Below, one piece after another: positions 27,272 through 37,512 of a stretch of 64,000 nt of DNA; position 1 is the first letter of the stretch, and every line of letters starts with the position of its first letter. Made by a program: the position numbers and the translations under genes. A model generated the notes under the pieces. That model ran no database searches. It was given only the letters and a program-made list of their open reading frames with translations, and was not told the DNA's origin. Source of the stretch: Vibrio ulleungensis (GTDB taxonomy: Bacteria; Pseudomonadota; Gammaproteobacteria; Enterobacterales; Vibrionaceae); assembly GCF_016900875.1 (NCBI RefSeq), contig NZ_JAFEUM010000007.1:124001-188000 (forward strand). The letters run 5' to 3'.

Positions 27272-28003
27272 GTGCGAATTCCACGTATCTATCACCCCCA
27301 GCCAATTGACACACTGGGTTCACTTCCGTTAAGTGACGATGCCTCTGGGCACGTTGGTCGAGTTCTTAGAATGAAAGTTGGCCAGCAGTTAGAGCTCTTT
27401 GACGGTACTGGGTGTCAGTACTCGGCCACCATTACCGAAGTGACTAAAAAGCAGGTGTTGGTTGACGTCACCGATAAAACGCTTCGCAGTAGTGAATCTC
27501 CGTTGGACATTCATTTAGGGCAAGTTGTCTCTCGCGGCGATAAGATGGAATTTACTATTCAAAAATCCGTTGAGCTTGGTGTCAATACCATTACACCTCT
27601 GATTTCAGAGCGCTGCGGAGTTAAACTCGATACCAAGAGATTTGAAAAAAAGCTTAGTCAATGGCAAAAGATCGCTATTGCCGCGTGTGAACAGAGTGGA
27701 CGCAATATCGTTCCTGAGATCCGCCCAATAATGCAACTCGAGCAATGGTGCGCCGAAGAGTACGATGGTCTAAAATTAAATTTGCATCCACGCGCTCAAT
27801 ACTCGATCAATACCCTACCCGAGCCAGTAGAGAAAGTACGTCTTTTAATTGGACCTGAAGGTGGGTTATCTGCCCAAGAAATAGAGATGACTGAGCAATA
27901 CCAATTTAGCGAAACCTTGCTTGGTCCTCGCGTATTAAGAACAGAGACCGCTGCGTTGACGGCAATAACAGCGCTACAAGTTCGCTTTGGCGATCTTGGA
28001 TAA
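27272..28003 (+). CDS. rsmE: 16S rRNA m3U1498 methyltransferase RsmE
   Basis: The 243-residue SPOUT methyltransferase modifies U1498 of 16S rRNA. It contains [10 protein letters not shown] at the N-terminus, [28 protein letters not shown], and the knotted SAM site [10 protein letters not shown]...[17 protein letters not shown] chose the GTG at 27272, which aligns with the E. coli start and has AAGGAT upstream, over the frame opening at 27230. It starts the rsmE-gshB-yqgE-ruvX series. Confidence 0.95.
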   Translation: MRIPRIYHPQPIDTLGSLPLSDDASGHVGRVLRMKVGQQLELFDGTGCQYSATITEVTKKQVLVDVTDKTLRSSESPLDIHLGQVVSRGDKMEFTIQKSVELGVNTITPLISERCGVKLDTKRFEKKLSQWQKIAIAACEQSGRNIVPEIRPIMQLEQWCAEEYDGLKLNLHPRAQYSINTLPEPVEKVRLLIGPEGGLSAQEIEMTEQYQFSETLLGPRVLRTETAALTAITALQVRFGDLG

Positions 28004-28046
28004 CGACCGATTTTGTTAGGCACAGGCCTAAGTTTAGGAGAACAGA

Positions 28047-29000
28047 ATGTTAAAACTTGGAATTGTCATGGACCCTATCCAGTCCATCAATATTAAGAAA
28101 GATTCCAGCTTCGCAATGATGCTTGAAGCACAGCGTCGTGGTTATGAAATCCACTATATGGAAATGGCCGATCTTCACTTAGAGCAAGGTGTCGCTATTG
28201 CCGATACTAAGGTCGTGACTCTAAAAGAAGATCCCAATGGTTGGTACGAATTTACCTCGGAACAAACCATTGAACTGTCTGAACTCGATGCGGTTTTAAT
28301 GCGCAAAGATCCTCCATTCGACACTGAGTACATCTATGCGACCTACATTCTTGAGCGCGCAGAAGAACAAGGCTCTCTGATCGTAAACAAGCCACAAAGC
28401 CTGCGTGATTGTAATGAAAAACTCTTCACCGCGTGGTTCCCAGAATTGACACCTACGACTATCGTTACCCGTAAGGCTGAGAAAATTAAGCAATTTCAAG
28501 CTGAGCATGGTGACGTAATTCTAAAACCTCTAGATGGTATGGGTGGCTCTTCGATTTTCCGCGTAAAACAAGGCGATCCTAATGTGTCTGTGATCATCGA
28601 AACCCTGACCAATCACGGTGAAACCTACGCAATGGCGCAAACCTTCGTTCCTGACATAAGCAACGGTGACAAGCGTATTCTAGTGGTCGATGGCGAGCCA
28701 ATGCCTTACTGCCTAGCAAGAATCCCTGCCAAAGGCGAAACGCGTGGCAACTTAGCGGCAGGTGGACGAGGCGAAGCTCGACCGCTCAGCGAAACCGACA
28801 AAAAGATTGCACTTGCTGTCGCCCCTGCTCTTAAAGAGAAAGGACTGATCTTTGTTGGCTTGGATGTGATTGGTGATAAGTTAACTGAAATCAACGTCAC
28901 CAGCCCCACCTGCATACGCGAAATCGAAGCGGCATTTGATATATCCATCACAGGTAAATTGATGGATGCTATTGAACGTCGAGTAAACGCCAAGGCTTAA
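28047..29000 (+). CDS. gshB: glutathione synthetase
   Basis: The 317-residue ATP-grasp enzyme joins gamma-glutamylcysteine and glycine. It starts [19 protein letters not shown] and has [26 protein letters not shown] and [19 protein letters not shown] strong AGGAGA site precedes the ATG. It lies between rsmE and yqgE as in E. coli. Confidence 0.97.
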   Translation: MLKLGIVMDPIQSINIKKDSSFAMMLEAQRRGYEIHYMEMADLHLEQGVAIADTKVVTLKEDPNGWYEFTSEQTIELSELDAVLMRKDPPFDTEYIYATYILERAEEQGSLIVNKPQSLRDCNEKLFTAWFPELTPTTIVTRKAEKIKQFQAEHGDVILKPLDGMGGSSIFRVKQGDPNVSVIIETLTNHGETYAMAQTFVPDISNGDKRILVVDGEPMPYCLARIPAKGETRGNLAAGGRGEARPLSETDKKIALAVAPALKEKGLIFVGLDVIGDKLTEINVTSPTCIREIEAAFDISITGKLMDAIERRVNAKA

Positions 29001-29020
29001 TCGATTTAAAGGAGAGGGAT

Positions 29021-29584
29021 ATGAATTTAAAGAATCATTTTCTAGTGGCGATGCCAAGCATGGTTGATCCCTACTTCAAGCAGTCGGTCATCTATGTGTG
29101 TGAGCACAACGATGAAGGTGCGATGGGTATTATGATCAACGCCCCTATCGATGTGACTGTCGAAAAAATGCTGCAACAGGTGGACGTCGATCCTGTCCAC
29201 CCACAAATCAAAGTCGATAGCTTAAAACAGAAAGTGCTTAATGGTGGCCCAGTGTCTGAAGACCGTGGCTTCATTTTGCACATACCAAAAGATGACTATC
29301 AGTCCAGTGTTCAAATGACAGATGGACTTGCGATGACAACGTCCAAAGATATTCTCACCGTATTGGGCACAGAAGCGGAGCCTAAACAGTACTTGGTTGC
29401 TTTAGGCTACTCGGGTTGGGAAGCGGGTCAACTTGAACAAGAGATGGTAGAAAACTCTTGGTTAAGCATTGAAGCAGACAACGACATCATCTTTGATACA
29501 CCTATTGATGAACGCTGGCGTAAAGCGCTAACAAAACTCGGCATTGATGCTGCAAATCTATCTGCGGAGTCTGGTCACGCATGA
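29021..29584 (+). CDS. yqgE: UPF0301 protein YqgE
   Basis: The 187-residue YqgE/AlgH family protein shows [40 protein letters not shown] and [12 protein letters not shown]. Function is not established. Its stop overlaps the ruvX start by 4 bp. Confidence 0.95.
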   Translation: MNLKNHFLVAMPSMVDPYFKQSVIYVCEHNDEGAMGIMINAPIDVTVEKMLQQVDVDPVHPQIKVDSLKQKVLNGGPVSEDRGFILHIPKDDYQSSVQMTDGLAMTTSKDILTVLGTEAEPKQYLVALGYSGWEAGQLEQEMVENSWLSIEADNDIIFDTPIDERWRKALTKLGIDAANLSAESGHA

Positions 29585-30009
29585 GTTCTAGAAGCATTAT
29601 GGCGTTCGATTTTGGAACCAAAAGTATCGGCTCGGCCATAGGCCAAGAAGTTACCGGTACTGCGAGTCCTCTAAAAGCGTTTAAAGCCAACGATGGGATC
29701 CCTAACTGGGATCTCATTGAACAACAAATCAAAGAATGGCAACCAGATTTACTGGTTGTGGGGCTACCAACGGATCTTCAAGGTAAAGCGCTAGAGTCCA
29801 TTACCCCACGCGCTAAAAAGTTTGCCAACCGGCTTCATGGTCGCTTTGGGTTACCTGTAGAGCTCCACGATGAGCGACTATCGACTGCCGAAGCTCGTTC
29901 AGAGCTGTTTGAGATGGGCGGCTATAAAGCCCTTTCAAAAGGAAATGTAGATTGCCAATCTGCCGTGGTGATTCTAGAAAGTTGGTTTGAGTCTCTGTGG
30001 GATAGTTAA
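29581..30009 (+). CDS. ruvX: Holliday junction resolvase-like RuvX/YqgF
   Basis: The 142-residue RNase H-like nuclease shows [14 protein letters not shown] with the first catalytic Asp, [11 protein letters not shown] and [10 protein letters not shown]. YqgF family members take part in processing of 16S pre-rRNA ends and are essential in E. coli. ATGA overlap with yqgE. Confidence 0.95.
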   Translation: MSSRSIMAFDFGTKSIGSAIGQEVTGTASPLKAFKANDGIPNWDLIEQQIKEWQPDLLVVGLPTDLQGKALESITPRAKKFANRLHGRFGLPVELHDERLSTAEARSELFEMGGYKALSKGNVDCQSAVVILESWFESLWDS

Positions 30010-30281
30010 AACACTTTCTAACTGAAGTTTAATCCGGCCAACTCCACCCAGAGCTTATTCCTTGAACACAGTCACAGCAGCACCCCTGCTGTGACTTTGA
30101 CACTTTCATAAATCAAAATAGTCAGCTCTTTCAATCATTGCTTAAACCCAACCATAAGATTTGAAAACAGTTTTTAGCATTACGGTGCAATTTATAGGTC
30201 GCCGTGCGGAAAAAGAATGCTTAACAGCTAATTATATGTTATTTGTACAGTAGTATAGGTAAACACATAGACGGTAGAAGC

Positions 30282-31751
30282 ATGGATAGCTCTCGTTACA
30301 ATGTTGGCAAAACGTTGCTCGGTTATTCCTTAGCATGTGGGCTATTTGGCACATATGCTGGACGGGTTTGTCCCATGTTGGAAACCCTTACGCTAGCGGA
30401 AGTTTATTCCCACTGTGGTGTCGTGTTTGCTGTTCTATTTGGCGTTCGCCACACAATTTCTCGAAGACTTACGTCATTTAACACCACCAGCTTTGTTCTA
30501 TTAGACACTATTCTATTTTTGGTCGCTGGGGTTCTTCTAGCCACGTATTACAACCTAAATTATCAATTTACTATCGACAGTAATGCCAAGGTGGTGTTTG
30601 GATTCTGCATGTTCGGTTTCTTTACTGGGCTATTACTCGAGCTTGATGCAAAAATTGACAACGTTCGATGGGCAAACGCATCTGAGTCGTCTTTAACGCA
30701 CTCCTCAGGTGAACGGCGCTCAATGGTAAAGCAGGCCATTACGTTGGTCGTTTTAATGTTTATCGCCCTTTCAGTATCGCTGACGATGGTCGGTGTGAAA
30801 GGAGTATTTTGGCTTGAACACAATCCCGCGCAATTATTAGATGGCAGTGGAAAAATCAGTGTAATCAAAGAGTTTCTTTACGTAGCGGTAGTTTTGATGG
30901 GCTATGGAGTTAGCATCATGTCGCTATGGCGCAAATGGATGTCGCTCGTTTTAGATAGTCAGGAGCTCGCTCTTTCAAAAGTGACCCAAGGTGATATAGC
31001 ACAGCGCCTTCCCATCCATAACAATGATGAAATCGGCGCGATAGCAACCATGACCAACAGCATGTTAGATGCATTGCAGCAGACGCAGCATGAAGTCACC
31101 ATCACCAGAGATGTTGCCATTGTCAGCCTATCGGCTCTCGCCGAGTCTCGTGACAACGAAACGGGCGCACATATATTACGGACTCAAGAGTACGTTAAAG
31201 CCTTGGCCCAGCAAATGGCTACATACCCGAAATATTCTAGTAAGCTTACCCCCGACTACATTGAACTGCTCCACAAATCTGCGCCGTTGCACGACATAGG
31301 CAAGGTGGGCGTGCCTGACTCTGTGTTACTCAAACCGGGAAAACTAACTCCTGAGGAGTTTGAAACAATGAAGCAGCACCCCGTAATCGGCGCGAAAGCC
31401 CTTTCGATTGCAGAAAGCCAGATGGGAAGCAGCTCGTTTTTGCATGTCGCTAAAGAGATATCGCTAACACATCATGAAAAGTGGGATGGAAGTGGTTATC
31501 CATACGGGTTAACCGGCGAGGAAATCCCTCTTTCTGGAAGACTGATGGCGCTAGCAGATGTGTATGATGCACTCATTTCTAAGCGTGTTTACAAACCTGC
31601 TTTCTCACATCAGAAGGCCTGCTCTATTATTGTTGACGGAAAAGGTACGCACTTCGACCCCGAAGTCGTGGAAGCTTTTTTGGCCGCAGAAAACGTATTT
31701 GTCGATATTGCAAAACAATACCAAGATAACGATCAGCAAACGGCCGCTTAA
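30282..31751 (+). CDS. membrane-bound HD-GYP domain protein, probable c-di-GMP phosphodiesterase
   Basis: The 489-residue protein has four to five N-terminal membrane helices in the first 220 residues, a HAMP-like linker (VTQGDIAQRLPIHNNDEIGAIA), then an HD-GYP domain with HDIGKVGVPD, LTHHEKWDGSGYP, and DVYDALISKRVYK. All HD and GYP residues needed for c-di-GMP hydrolysis are present. The N-terminal sensor is not recognised. ATG at 30282 is preferred to the TTG at 30243. It stands alone, upstream of the convergent pilU. Confidence 0.88.
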   Translation: MDSSRYNVGKTLLGYSLACGLFGTYAGRVCPMLETLTLAEVYSHCGVVFAVLFGVRHTISRRLTSFNTTSFVLLDTILFLVAGVLLATYYNLNYQFTIDSNAKVVFGFCMFGFFTGLLLELDAKIDNVRWANASESSLTHSSGERRSMVKQAITLVVLMFIALSVSLTMVGVKGVFWLEHNPAQLLDGSGKISVIKEFLYVAVVLMGYGVSIMSLWRKWMSLVLDSQELALSKVTQGDIAQRLPIHNNDEIGAIATMTNSMLDALQQTQHEVTITRDVAIVSLSALAESRDNETGAHILRTQEYVKALAQQMATYPKYSSKLTPDYIELLHKSAPLHDIGKVGVPDSVLLKPGKLTPEEFETMKQHPVIGAKALSIAESQMGSSSFLHVAKEISLTHHEKWDGSGYPYGLTGEEIPLSGRLMALADVYDALISKRVYKPAFSHQKACSIIVDGKGTHFDPEVVEAFLAAENVFVDIAKQYQDNDQQTAA

Positions 31752-31838
31752 TAGCGAAGATCGCGTCGGATTTACTGTATTTACAATGCGTAAACCCAAC
31801 ACGCGTATACGAAGCTAACAGTGCGAAGCTAGCCGTGT

Positions 31839-32945
31839 TTAATCCATATCGATCTGCACATTGGCGAGCGAACCACTCGCAATGGCATCGCCACGCTGGG
31901 TTTTGATCATCAATCGTAAATCGTTAGCAGAGTCAGCACTGTGCATGGCTTCTTCTTCGGTGATCTTATCGTCAATCACTAGCTGGTACAGAGACTGATC
32001 AAAAGTGCACATACCAACTTCATTAGATTTCGCCATCGTGGATTTAAGCTCGTGTGTTTCTCCTTTACGGATCAAATCGGACACTCTTGGGCTATTAAGT
32101 AGGATCTCAAATACGCCGTGTCGCCCTTCGCCACTTTTATCCCGCAGCAATTGCTGACCAATGACACCTTTGAGGTTTAGTGAAAGATCCAACAAAAACT
32201 GTTCACGCTGATCTTTAGGCACTAAGTGCATGATCCTCTCTAGGGCTTGGTTGGCGTTATTGGCGTGTAGTGTCGCCATACACAAATGCCCTGTTTCGGC
32301 AAAGGTCATCGCATATTCCATGGTTTCTCGGCTACGGATCTCACCAATTAAAATCATATCTGGTGCTTGCCTGAGCGAGTTCTTTAACGCCACTTCGTAA
32401 CTTGCAGTGTCGAGTCCAACTTCTCGTTGCGTCACAATGCAGTTTTGATGCTCATGGACAAATTCGATAGGATCTTCGACCGTTAATATATGGCCGCTAC
32501 GATGTTGATTTCGATAACCGGTCATCGCTGCCATCGTGGTTGATTTACCCGACCCGGTCGCGCCGACTACTAAAATCAATCCTCGCTTAGCGACAGCAAG
32601 ATCTTTCAAAACGTCCGGTAATTTCAACTGTTCAAAGGTAGGGATCTCCGTTTCAATCCGGCGGATCACCGCCCCTGGCAACTCGCGTTGGAAAAAGGCA
32701 CTGACTCTAAATCGGCCACCATCTCGCACTATGGCGAAATTGGACTCTCGCGTCTCGCGGTAATCTTTACGACGATCATTATCCATCATCGAATCGAGCA
32801 GCGCCGTAACACCAGACTGATGTAATTTGTCGCCATTAGCACGCAGCTCACCGTCGACGCGAAACAAACACGGAGCGCCAACAGTAATATAGACATCGGA
32901 AGCCTTTAAGCTCACTATGGTGTCCAGCATTTGTTTGAGTTCCAT
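31839..32945 (-). CDS. pilU: type IV pilus retraction ATPase PilU
   Basis: The 368-residue PilT-like ATPase has Walker A GATGSGKSTTMA, the Asp box and Walker B (DMILIGEIRSRETME), and TGHLCMATLHANNA. PilU supports PilT in pilus retraction. It follows pilT by 15 bp with its own AGGAG site. The C-terminus is longer than in PilT, as usual for PilU. Confidence 0.94.
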   Translation of the reverse strand: MELKQMLDTIVSLKASDVYITVGAPCLFRVDGELRANGDKLHQSGVTALLDSMMDNDRRKDYRETRESNFAIVRDGGRFRVSAFFQRELPGAVIRRIETEIPTFEQLKLPDVLKDLAVAKRGLILVVGATGSGKSTTMAAMTGYRNQHRSGHILTVEDPIEFVHEHQNCIVTQREVGLDTASYEVALKNSLRQAPDMILIGEIRSRETMEYAMTFAETGHLCMATLHANNANQALERIMHLVPKDQREQFLLDLSLNLKGVIGQQLLRDKSGEGRHGVFEILLNSPRVSDLIRKGETHELKSTMAKSNEVGMCTFDQSLYQLVIDDKITEEEAMHSADSANDLRLMIKTQRGDAIASGSLANVQIDMD

Positions 32946-32960
32946 TATCGTGCTCCTAAG

Positions 32961-33998
32961 CTAAAAGCTTCCGCTATCAAGACCAATTTTTTGTTCGACT
33001 TCGCTTTGCTCAACCTCGCCTTTCATCATTAGCTGTTTGCCCGCTTGCTCCATTGTGGTCATACCTAACGTTGCACCGGTTTGAATGATTGAGTACATCT
33101 GCGCGACTTTATCTTCACGAATTAGATTACGGATGGCTGGATTAGCGATCATTATTTCGTGACAGGCTACACGCCCTCCCCCAGTTCGCTTTAGTAATTT
33201 TTGAGCGATAACAGCGCGCAACGATTCCGACAACATTGAACGCACCATGGCCTTATCGGTACCAGGGAATACATCAATGATACGGTCAATCGTTTTTGCG
33301 GCCGAACTGGTGTGGAGCGTACCAAACACAAGGTGACCGGTTTCTGCTGCAGTAAGCGCGAGACTGATGGTTTCTTGATCTCGAAGCTCACCCACTAGTA
33401 TAACGTCTGGATCTTCACGTAACGCAGAACGAAGTGCCGCTTTAAAGGAGTGAGTATCGCGATGCACCTCACGCTGGTTGATTAGGCACTTTTTGTCTGG
33501 ATGAACAAATTCTATGGGGTCTTCGATGGTCAATATATGTTTATTGTGATTTTGATTAATGTAATCCACCATCGCGGCCAATGTGGTTGATTTACCCGAC
33601 CCTGTAGGTCCAGTAACTAACACCAAACCACGTTCATAATTGGCGATCTGCTCAAAAATCTCAGGGCAGTTGAGCTGCTCAAGGCTTGGGATTTTGACAG
33701 GTATGGTACGAAATACCGCTGAGCAGCCTCTTGCTTGATTAAACGCGTTTACGCGAAAACGCCCAACTTGAGGTAATTCAAAGGAAAAGTCGACTTCCAG
33801 CTTTTCTTCAAACTCTGCACGCTGTGCGTCGTTCATGATTTCGAACACCAATTTGTGCACATCAGAATGTGAAAACGCAGGAACACCTAATTTACGAACA
33901 TCACCATCAATGCGCACCATTGGAGGAACTCCCGCAGAAAGGTGTAGATCTGAGGCATTATGCTTTACACTAAAATCCAATAACTCAGCAATATCCAT
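32961..33998 (-). CDS. pilT: type IV pilus retraction ATPase PilT
   Basis: The 345-residue hexameric ATPase depolymerises type IV pili. It shows SDLHLSAGVPPMVRIDG, Walker A GPTGSGKSTTLA, DPDVILVGELRDQETI and TGHLVFGTLHTSSA. It is first in a pilT-pilU operon. Its start codon is only 23 bp from that of the divergent yggS, so its promoter must lie at least partly in yggS coding DNA. Confidence 0.96.
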   Translation of the reverse strand: MDIAELLDFSVKHNASDLHLSAGVPPMVRIDGDVRKLGVPAFSHSDVHKLVFEIMNDAQRAEFEEKLEVDFSFELPQVGRFRVNAFNQARGCSAVFRTIPVKIPSLEQLNCPEIFEQIANYERGLVLVTGPTGSGKSTTLAAMVDYINQNHNKHILTIEDPIEFVHPDKKCLINQREVHRDTHSFKAALRSALREDPDVILVGELRDQETISLALTAAETGHLVFGTLHTSSAAKTIDRIIDVFPGTDKAMVRSMLSESLRAVIAQKLLKRTGGGRVACHEIMIANPAIRNLIREDKVAQMYSIIQTGATLGMTTMEQAGKQLMMKGEVEQSEVEQKIGLDSGSF

Positions 33999-34021
33999 CT
34001 AATTTCCTTATAAAAACTGAT

Positions 34022-34732
34022 ATGAGCACAATTCAACACAATTTAGACTCGATTAATCACGAATTGAACAGCTTTGAAACTAAGTTTGGTCGCCCAACCG
34101 GCTCTGTGCAACTTTTGGCGGTGAGTAAAACCAAACCTATAGAAGCCATCGAGCAAGCAATCGAGGCGGGGCACCGCTGCTTTGGCGAAAACTACGTCCA
34201 AGAAGGTGTTGATAAAATTCAATATTTTAACGAACACTATACCGAGAAAAATCTCGATTGGCACTTTATCGGCCCCATCCAATCCAACAAAACTAAGCTT
34301 ATCGCTGAAAATTTCGACTGGGTTCACTCTATCGATCGCGAAAAAATAGCCAAAAGACTCAGTGATCAGCGTCCATCAGAGATGGCGCCTCTTAATGTGC
34401 TAATTCAAGTTAATACCAGCGGCGAACAGAGCAAGTCTGGTATAGACCCCGAAGAGGTACTGAAGCTCGCTCAATACATTGACGCTCTGCCTAATCTAAA
34501 GCTTCGTGGATTAATGTCTATTCCCGCAAATGTTTCCCAATATAGCGAGCAGCTCGCCGCATTCAACGCGTTGAAAGACTTGAAAATCTCGCTCGAAAGC
34601 ACCATCAACAGTATAGATACATTATCCATGGGTATGAGCGGCGATATGCAAGCCGCCGTAGAAGCAGGAAGCACTATGGTTCGTATAGGCACCGCTATCT
34701 TTGGTGCTCGTGACTACAGTAACCTCAACTAG
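34022..34732 (+). CDS. yggS: pyridoxal phosphate homeostasis protein YggS
   Basis: The 236-residue PLP-binding protein (PLPBP/COG0325) shows LLAVSKTKP with the PLP lysine, GENYVQEGVDKI, WHFIGPIQSNKT and MSMGMSGDMQAAVEAGSTMVR-like segment. It regulates vitamin B6 pools and amino-acid homeostasis without known catalysis. It starts the yggS-proC-yggT-yggU series. Confidence 0.95.
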   Translation: MSTIQHNLDSINHELNSFETKFGRPTGSVQLLAVSKTKPIEAIEQAIEAGHRCFGENYVQEGVDKIQYFNEHYTEKNLDWHFIGPIQSNKTKLIAENFDWVHSIDREKIAKRLSDQRPSEMAPLNVLIQVNTSGEQSKSGIDPEEVLKLAQYIDALPNLKLRGLMSIPANVSQYSEQLAAFNALKDLKISLESTINSIDTLSMGMSGDMQAAVEAGSTMVRIGTAIFGARDYSNLN

Positions 34733-34757
34733 ATTATGACGTAGGAAGTAAAGCTGA

Positions 34758-35576
34758 ATGGAATTTAGAGAAATAGCATTTATTGGAGCGGGTAACATGA
34801 CGCGCTCTATTATCGCTGGCATGCTCAGTAGTGATTATCCGAAACAACAGATCACCGCAACAGCGCCAAGTGAGTCAACTCGCACCGCAATTTCAACTGA
34901 ATTTGGCATCAATACGTCATCGAACAATGTCGTTGCAGCCAAGTCCGCCGATGTCATTGTCCTAGCGGTAAAACCGCAAATGATGGAAGTGGTCGCCGCA
35001 GAATTAAAGGCTCTCGATTTATCATCAAAGTTGATTATATCCATTGCCGCTGGAATAACCTGTGAACGCTTGGAGGCAATGTTCGAACAATCATTGCAAC
35101 TGGTCCGTGTTATGCCTAATACTCCAGCATTAATTCGCGAAGGCATGAGTGGCTTGTACGCTCCAAACAGCGTTTCTGAATCGGACAAAACCTTCTCAGA
35201 TCAGTTAATGTCTGCAGTGGGTAAAGTATGCTGGGTCGACACGGAAGCCGGGATCAATAATATTATCGCCGCAGCAGGCAGTGCACCGGCTTACTTTTTC
35301 TTGTTCATGGAAGCGATGCAACAAGAAGCCATTGCACAGGGATTTGATGAGAACACAGCGAGAATGTTAGTACAGCAAACCGCATTAGGTGCGGCGGAGA
35401 TGGTGGTTGCGAATCCCGATTTAGGGTTATCAACACTTCGAGAGCAAGTGACTTCGAAAGGCGGAACGACAGCTCAAGCACTCGCAACCTTTAATCAGCA
35501 CAATCTTAGCGATATAGTAGCCAAAGCCATGCAAGCGGCTGTGACACGCGCTGAAGAGATGGAATCACAAATTTAA
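34758..35576 (+). CDS. proC: pyrroline-5-carboxylate reductase
   Basis: The 272-residue enzyme performs the last step of proline synthesis. It has an N-terminal dinucleotide site AFIGAGNMTRSIIAGML, VLAVKPQMM, VMPNTPALIREGMSG and the C-terminal dimer domain SAPAYFFLFMEAM...LREQVTSKGGTTAQAL. Confidence 0.96.
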   Translation: MEFREIAFIGAGNMTRSIIAGMLSSDYPKQQITATAPSESTRTAISTEFGINTSSNNVVAAKSADVIVLAVKPQMMEVVAAELKALDLSSKLIISIAAGITCERLEAMFEQSLQLVRVMPNTPALIREGMSGLYAPNSVSESDKTFSDQLMSAVGKVCWVDTEAGINNIIAAAGSAPAYFFLFMEAMQQEAIAQGFDENTARMLVQQTALGAAEMVVANPDLGLSTLREQVTSKGGTTAQALATFNQHNLSDIVAKAMQAAVTRAEEMESQI

Positions 35577-35614
35577 GCCCTATTGGTGCTCATACATTAT
35601 TAAGAGGACGCACT

Positions 35615-36172
35615 ATGCAGTCAGTAACTTTTTTAATCCAAGTCGTATTTGACCTCTACATTATGGTGGTCTTGATGCGTATTTGGCTTCAAGCCGCACG
35701 CGCGGACTTTTACAATCCATTCTCTCAGTTTGTGGTAAAAGCGACTCAACCTTTTGTTGCGCCACTGCGTCGAGTTATTCCCTCAATTGGAAGTTTAGAT
35801 CTCGCCACAATCGTCTTTGCGTATTTAGTGACACTACTAAAATATACGCTTTTGGTGCTTGTCGCTTCAGCAGGTGCGGTGAAATTTGATACCACGCTTC
35901 TACTGCTTTCTGCACTATCGGTGGTTAAACAATTTGGTCACCTAGTATTCTGGGTATTAATCATCCGCGCTATCATGAGCTGGGTAAGCCAAGGTCGTAG
36001 CCCAATTGAGTATGTTTTCTCACAGTTGTCTGAACCTTTCTTAGCGCCTATTCGTCGCCTATTACCCGATTTAGGTGGTATTGATCTTAGTTTGTTAATT
36101 GTGATTATTTTGCTGCAATTTGCCAACATGCTCATGGGTGATTTCTTAGGCAACCTTTGGTATATGGCCTAG
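35615..36172 (+). CDS. yggT: YggT family integral membrane protein
   Basis: The 185-residue protein is a tandem duplication of the YggT unit: each half has a membrane helix, then a conserved NPFSQFVVKATQPFVAPLRR or SPIEYVFSQLSEPFLAPIRR block and a final helix. Relatives in chloroplasts take part in membrane or complex assembly; in bacteria an osmotic role has been suggested. AGAGGA site, operon with proC. Confidence 0.93.
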   Translation: MQSVTFLIQVVFDLYIMVVLMRIWLQAARADFYNPFSQFVVKATQPFVAPLRRVIPSIGSLDLATIVFAYLVTLLKYTLLVLVASAGAVKFDTTLLLLSALSVVKQFGHLVFWVLIIRAIMSWVSQGRSPIEYVFSQLSEPFLAPIRRLLPDLGGIDLSLLIVIILLQFANMLMGDFLGNLWYMA

Positions 36173-36187
36173 GCAATAAGTATTGTC

Positions 36188-36478
36188 ATGCCCTCTTGGT
36201 ATAGTAAAAAAGGCGAAGCCATTGTGCTTCGCCTTTACGTTCAACCTAAAGCCAGTCGCGATAAAATCGTCGGCGAGCATGGTGATGAACTAAAAATAGC
36301 GATTACCGCACCACCCATCGATGGTAAAGCCAATGCCCATTTGATTAAACTGCTTAGTAAATGGTTTGGCTTAGCCAAAGGCTCCATACACATAGAGAAA
36401 GGGCAACAAGGACGCCATAAACAGGTGTTATTAGACTCCCCTTCCACCATACCTAAAGAGATTGAATCACTGTTATGA
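36188..36478 (+). CDS. yggU: DUF167 (UPF0235) protein YggU
   Basis: The 96-residue protein shows [22 protein letters not shown] and [21 protein letters not shown], the family hallmark. Function unknown. Its stop overlaps the following start by 4 bp. Confidence 0.94.
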   Translation: MPSWYSKKGEAIVLRLYVQPKASRDKIVGEHGDELKIAITAPPIDGKANAHLIKLLSKWFGLAKGSIHIEKGQQGRHKQVLLDSPSTIPKEIESLL

Positions 36479-36906
36479 CACTTCGAATATTTACTTTACT
36501 GGCTTGTCTAGTTTCACCCTTTTCCATGGCAGCTCAATTTCAAAATATCAAAGACTTAGAAGTGCATTACTCGGCGTTCAATGCACAGTTTTTGACTGCA
36601 GACGTTGCCCGCAGCTACGACATTAAACGAAGTGGCTATAATGGTGTTATCTCAATCAGCGTTTTAGACCGCTATCAAGCTGGTAAACCCGCGATTGAAG
36701 CCAAAGTGACAGGCAGCGCCAAGAACTTGCTGGGTAGCCAGCGTAAGCTCGATTTCAAGCCCATTAAAGAAGGCAATGCTATTTACTACATTGCTCAATT
36801 CCCGATTACTAATGAGGAATTGCTAAGATTTACGATTAATATTGATGGCCAGCTAAAAGGTAAAGGCCCAATTAATTTCCAACAAACTTTCTACACCCAA
36901 GAGTGA
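36475..36906 (+). CDS. DUF4426 secreted protein
   Basis: The 143-residue product has a signal peptide (cleavage after SMAA) and a DUF4426 domain with [24 protein letters not shown]. The family is confined mostly to gammaproteobacteria, usually at this position between yggU and rdgB. Function unknown. Confidence 0.82.
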   Translation: MTLRIFTLLACLVSPFSMAAQFQNIKDLEVHYSAFNAQFLTADVARSYDIKRSGYNGVISISVLDRYQAGKPAIEAKVTGSAKNLLGSQRKLDFKPIKEGNAIYYIAQFPITNEELLRFTINIDGQLKGKGPINFQQTFYTQE

Positions 36907-36910
36907 TCCC

Positions 36911-37510
36911 ATGACCCAATCGATCGTTTTAGCTACTGGCAACCAAGGCAAAGTCAAAGAGATGGCAGATCTGCTATCGGAGTTTGGTTTTACTGTGCAC
37001 GCACAAAGTGAATTTGATGTTCCCGATGTCCCTGAAACCGGCACCACCTTTATTGAAAATGCCATCATCAAAGCGCGTCATGCTGCAAAGATCTCTGGTC
37101 TTCCTGCCATTGCTGACGATTCTGGGCTTGAAGTCGATTACCTTAAAGGCGCACCGGGTATCTATTCTGCTCGCTTCTCTGGGGAGGGCGCTACCGATGA
37201 GAAGAACCTCAATAAGCTATTACAAGAGATGCAAGGCGTTGAAGAGTCCCAGCGCACTGCACGCTTTCACTGCGTGTTGGTGTTGATGCGTCATGCGGCG
37301 GATCCAACGCCACTGATTGCCCATGGTAAGTGGGAGGGTCGAATCCTTACCCAAGCGCACGGCAGCAATGGTTTTGGTTACGACCCTGTATTTTACGTTC
37401 CTGAGGAAGATTGTGCGTCTGCTCAGTTAGATCCTACACGTAAGAAGCAGTTGTCACACCGCGGTAAAGCATTGGCGTCGCTCTTTGCTCAACTCAAAGC
37501 GCAGCAATAA
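36911..37510 (+). CDS. rdgB: XTP/dITP diphosphatase RdgB
   Basis: The 199-residue house-cleaning nucleotidase removes ITP, dITP and XTP. It shows [59 protein letters not shown] and [13 protein letters not shown], plus SHRGKAL at the C-terminus. Confidence 0.96.
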   Translation: MTQSIVLATGNQGKVKEMADLLSEFGFTVHAQSEFDVPDVPETGTTFIENAIIKARHAAKISGLPAIADDSGLEVDYLKGAPGIYSARFSGEGATDEKNLNKLLQEMQGVEESQRTARFHCVLVLMRHAADPTPLIAHGKWEGRILTQAHGSNGFGYDPVFYVPEEDCASAQLDPTRKKQLSHRGKALASLFAQLKAQQ

Positions 37511-37512
37511 TC

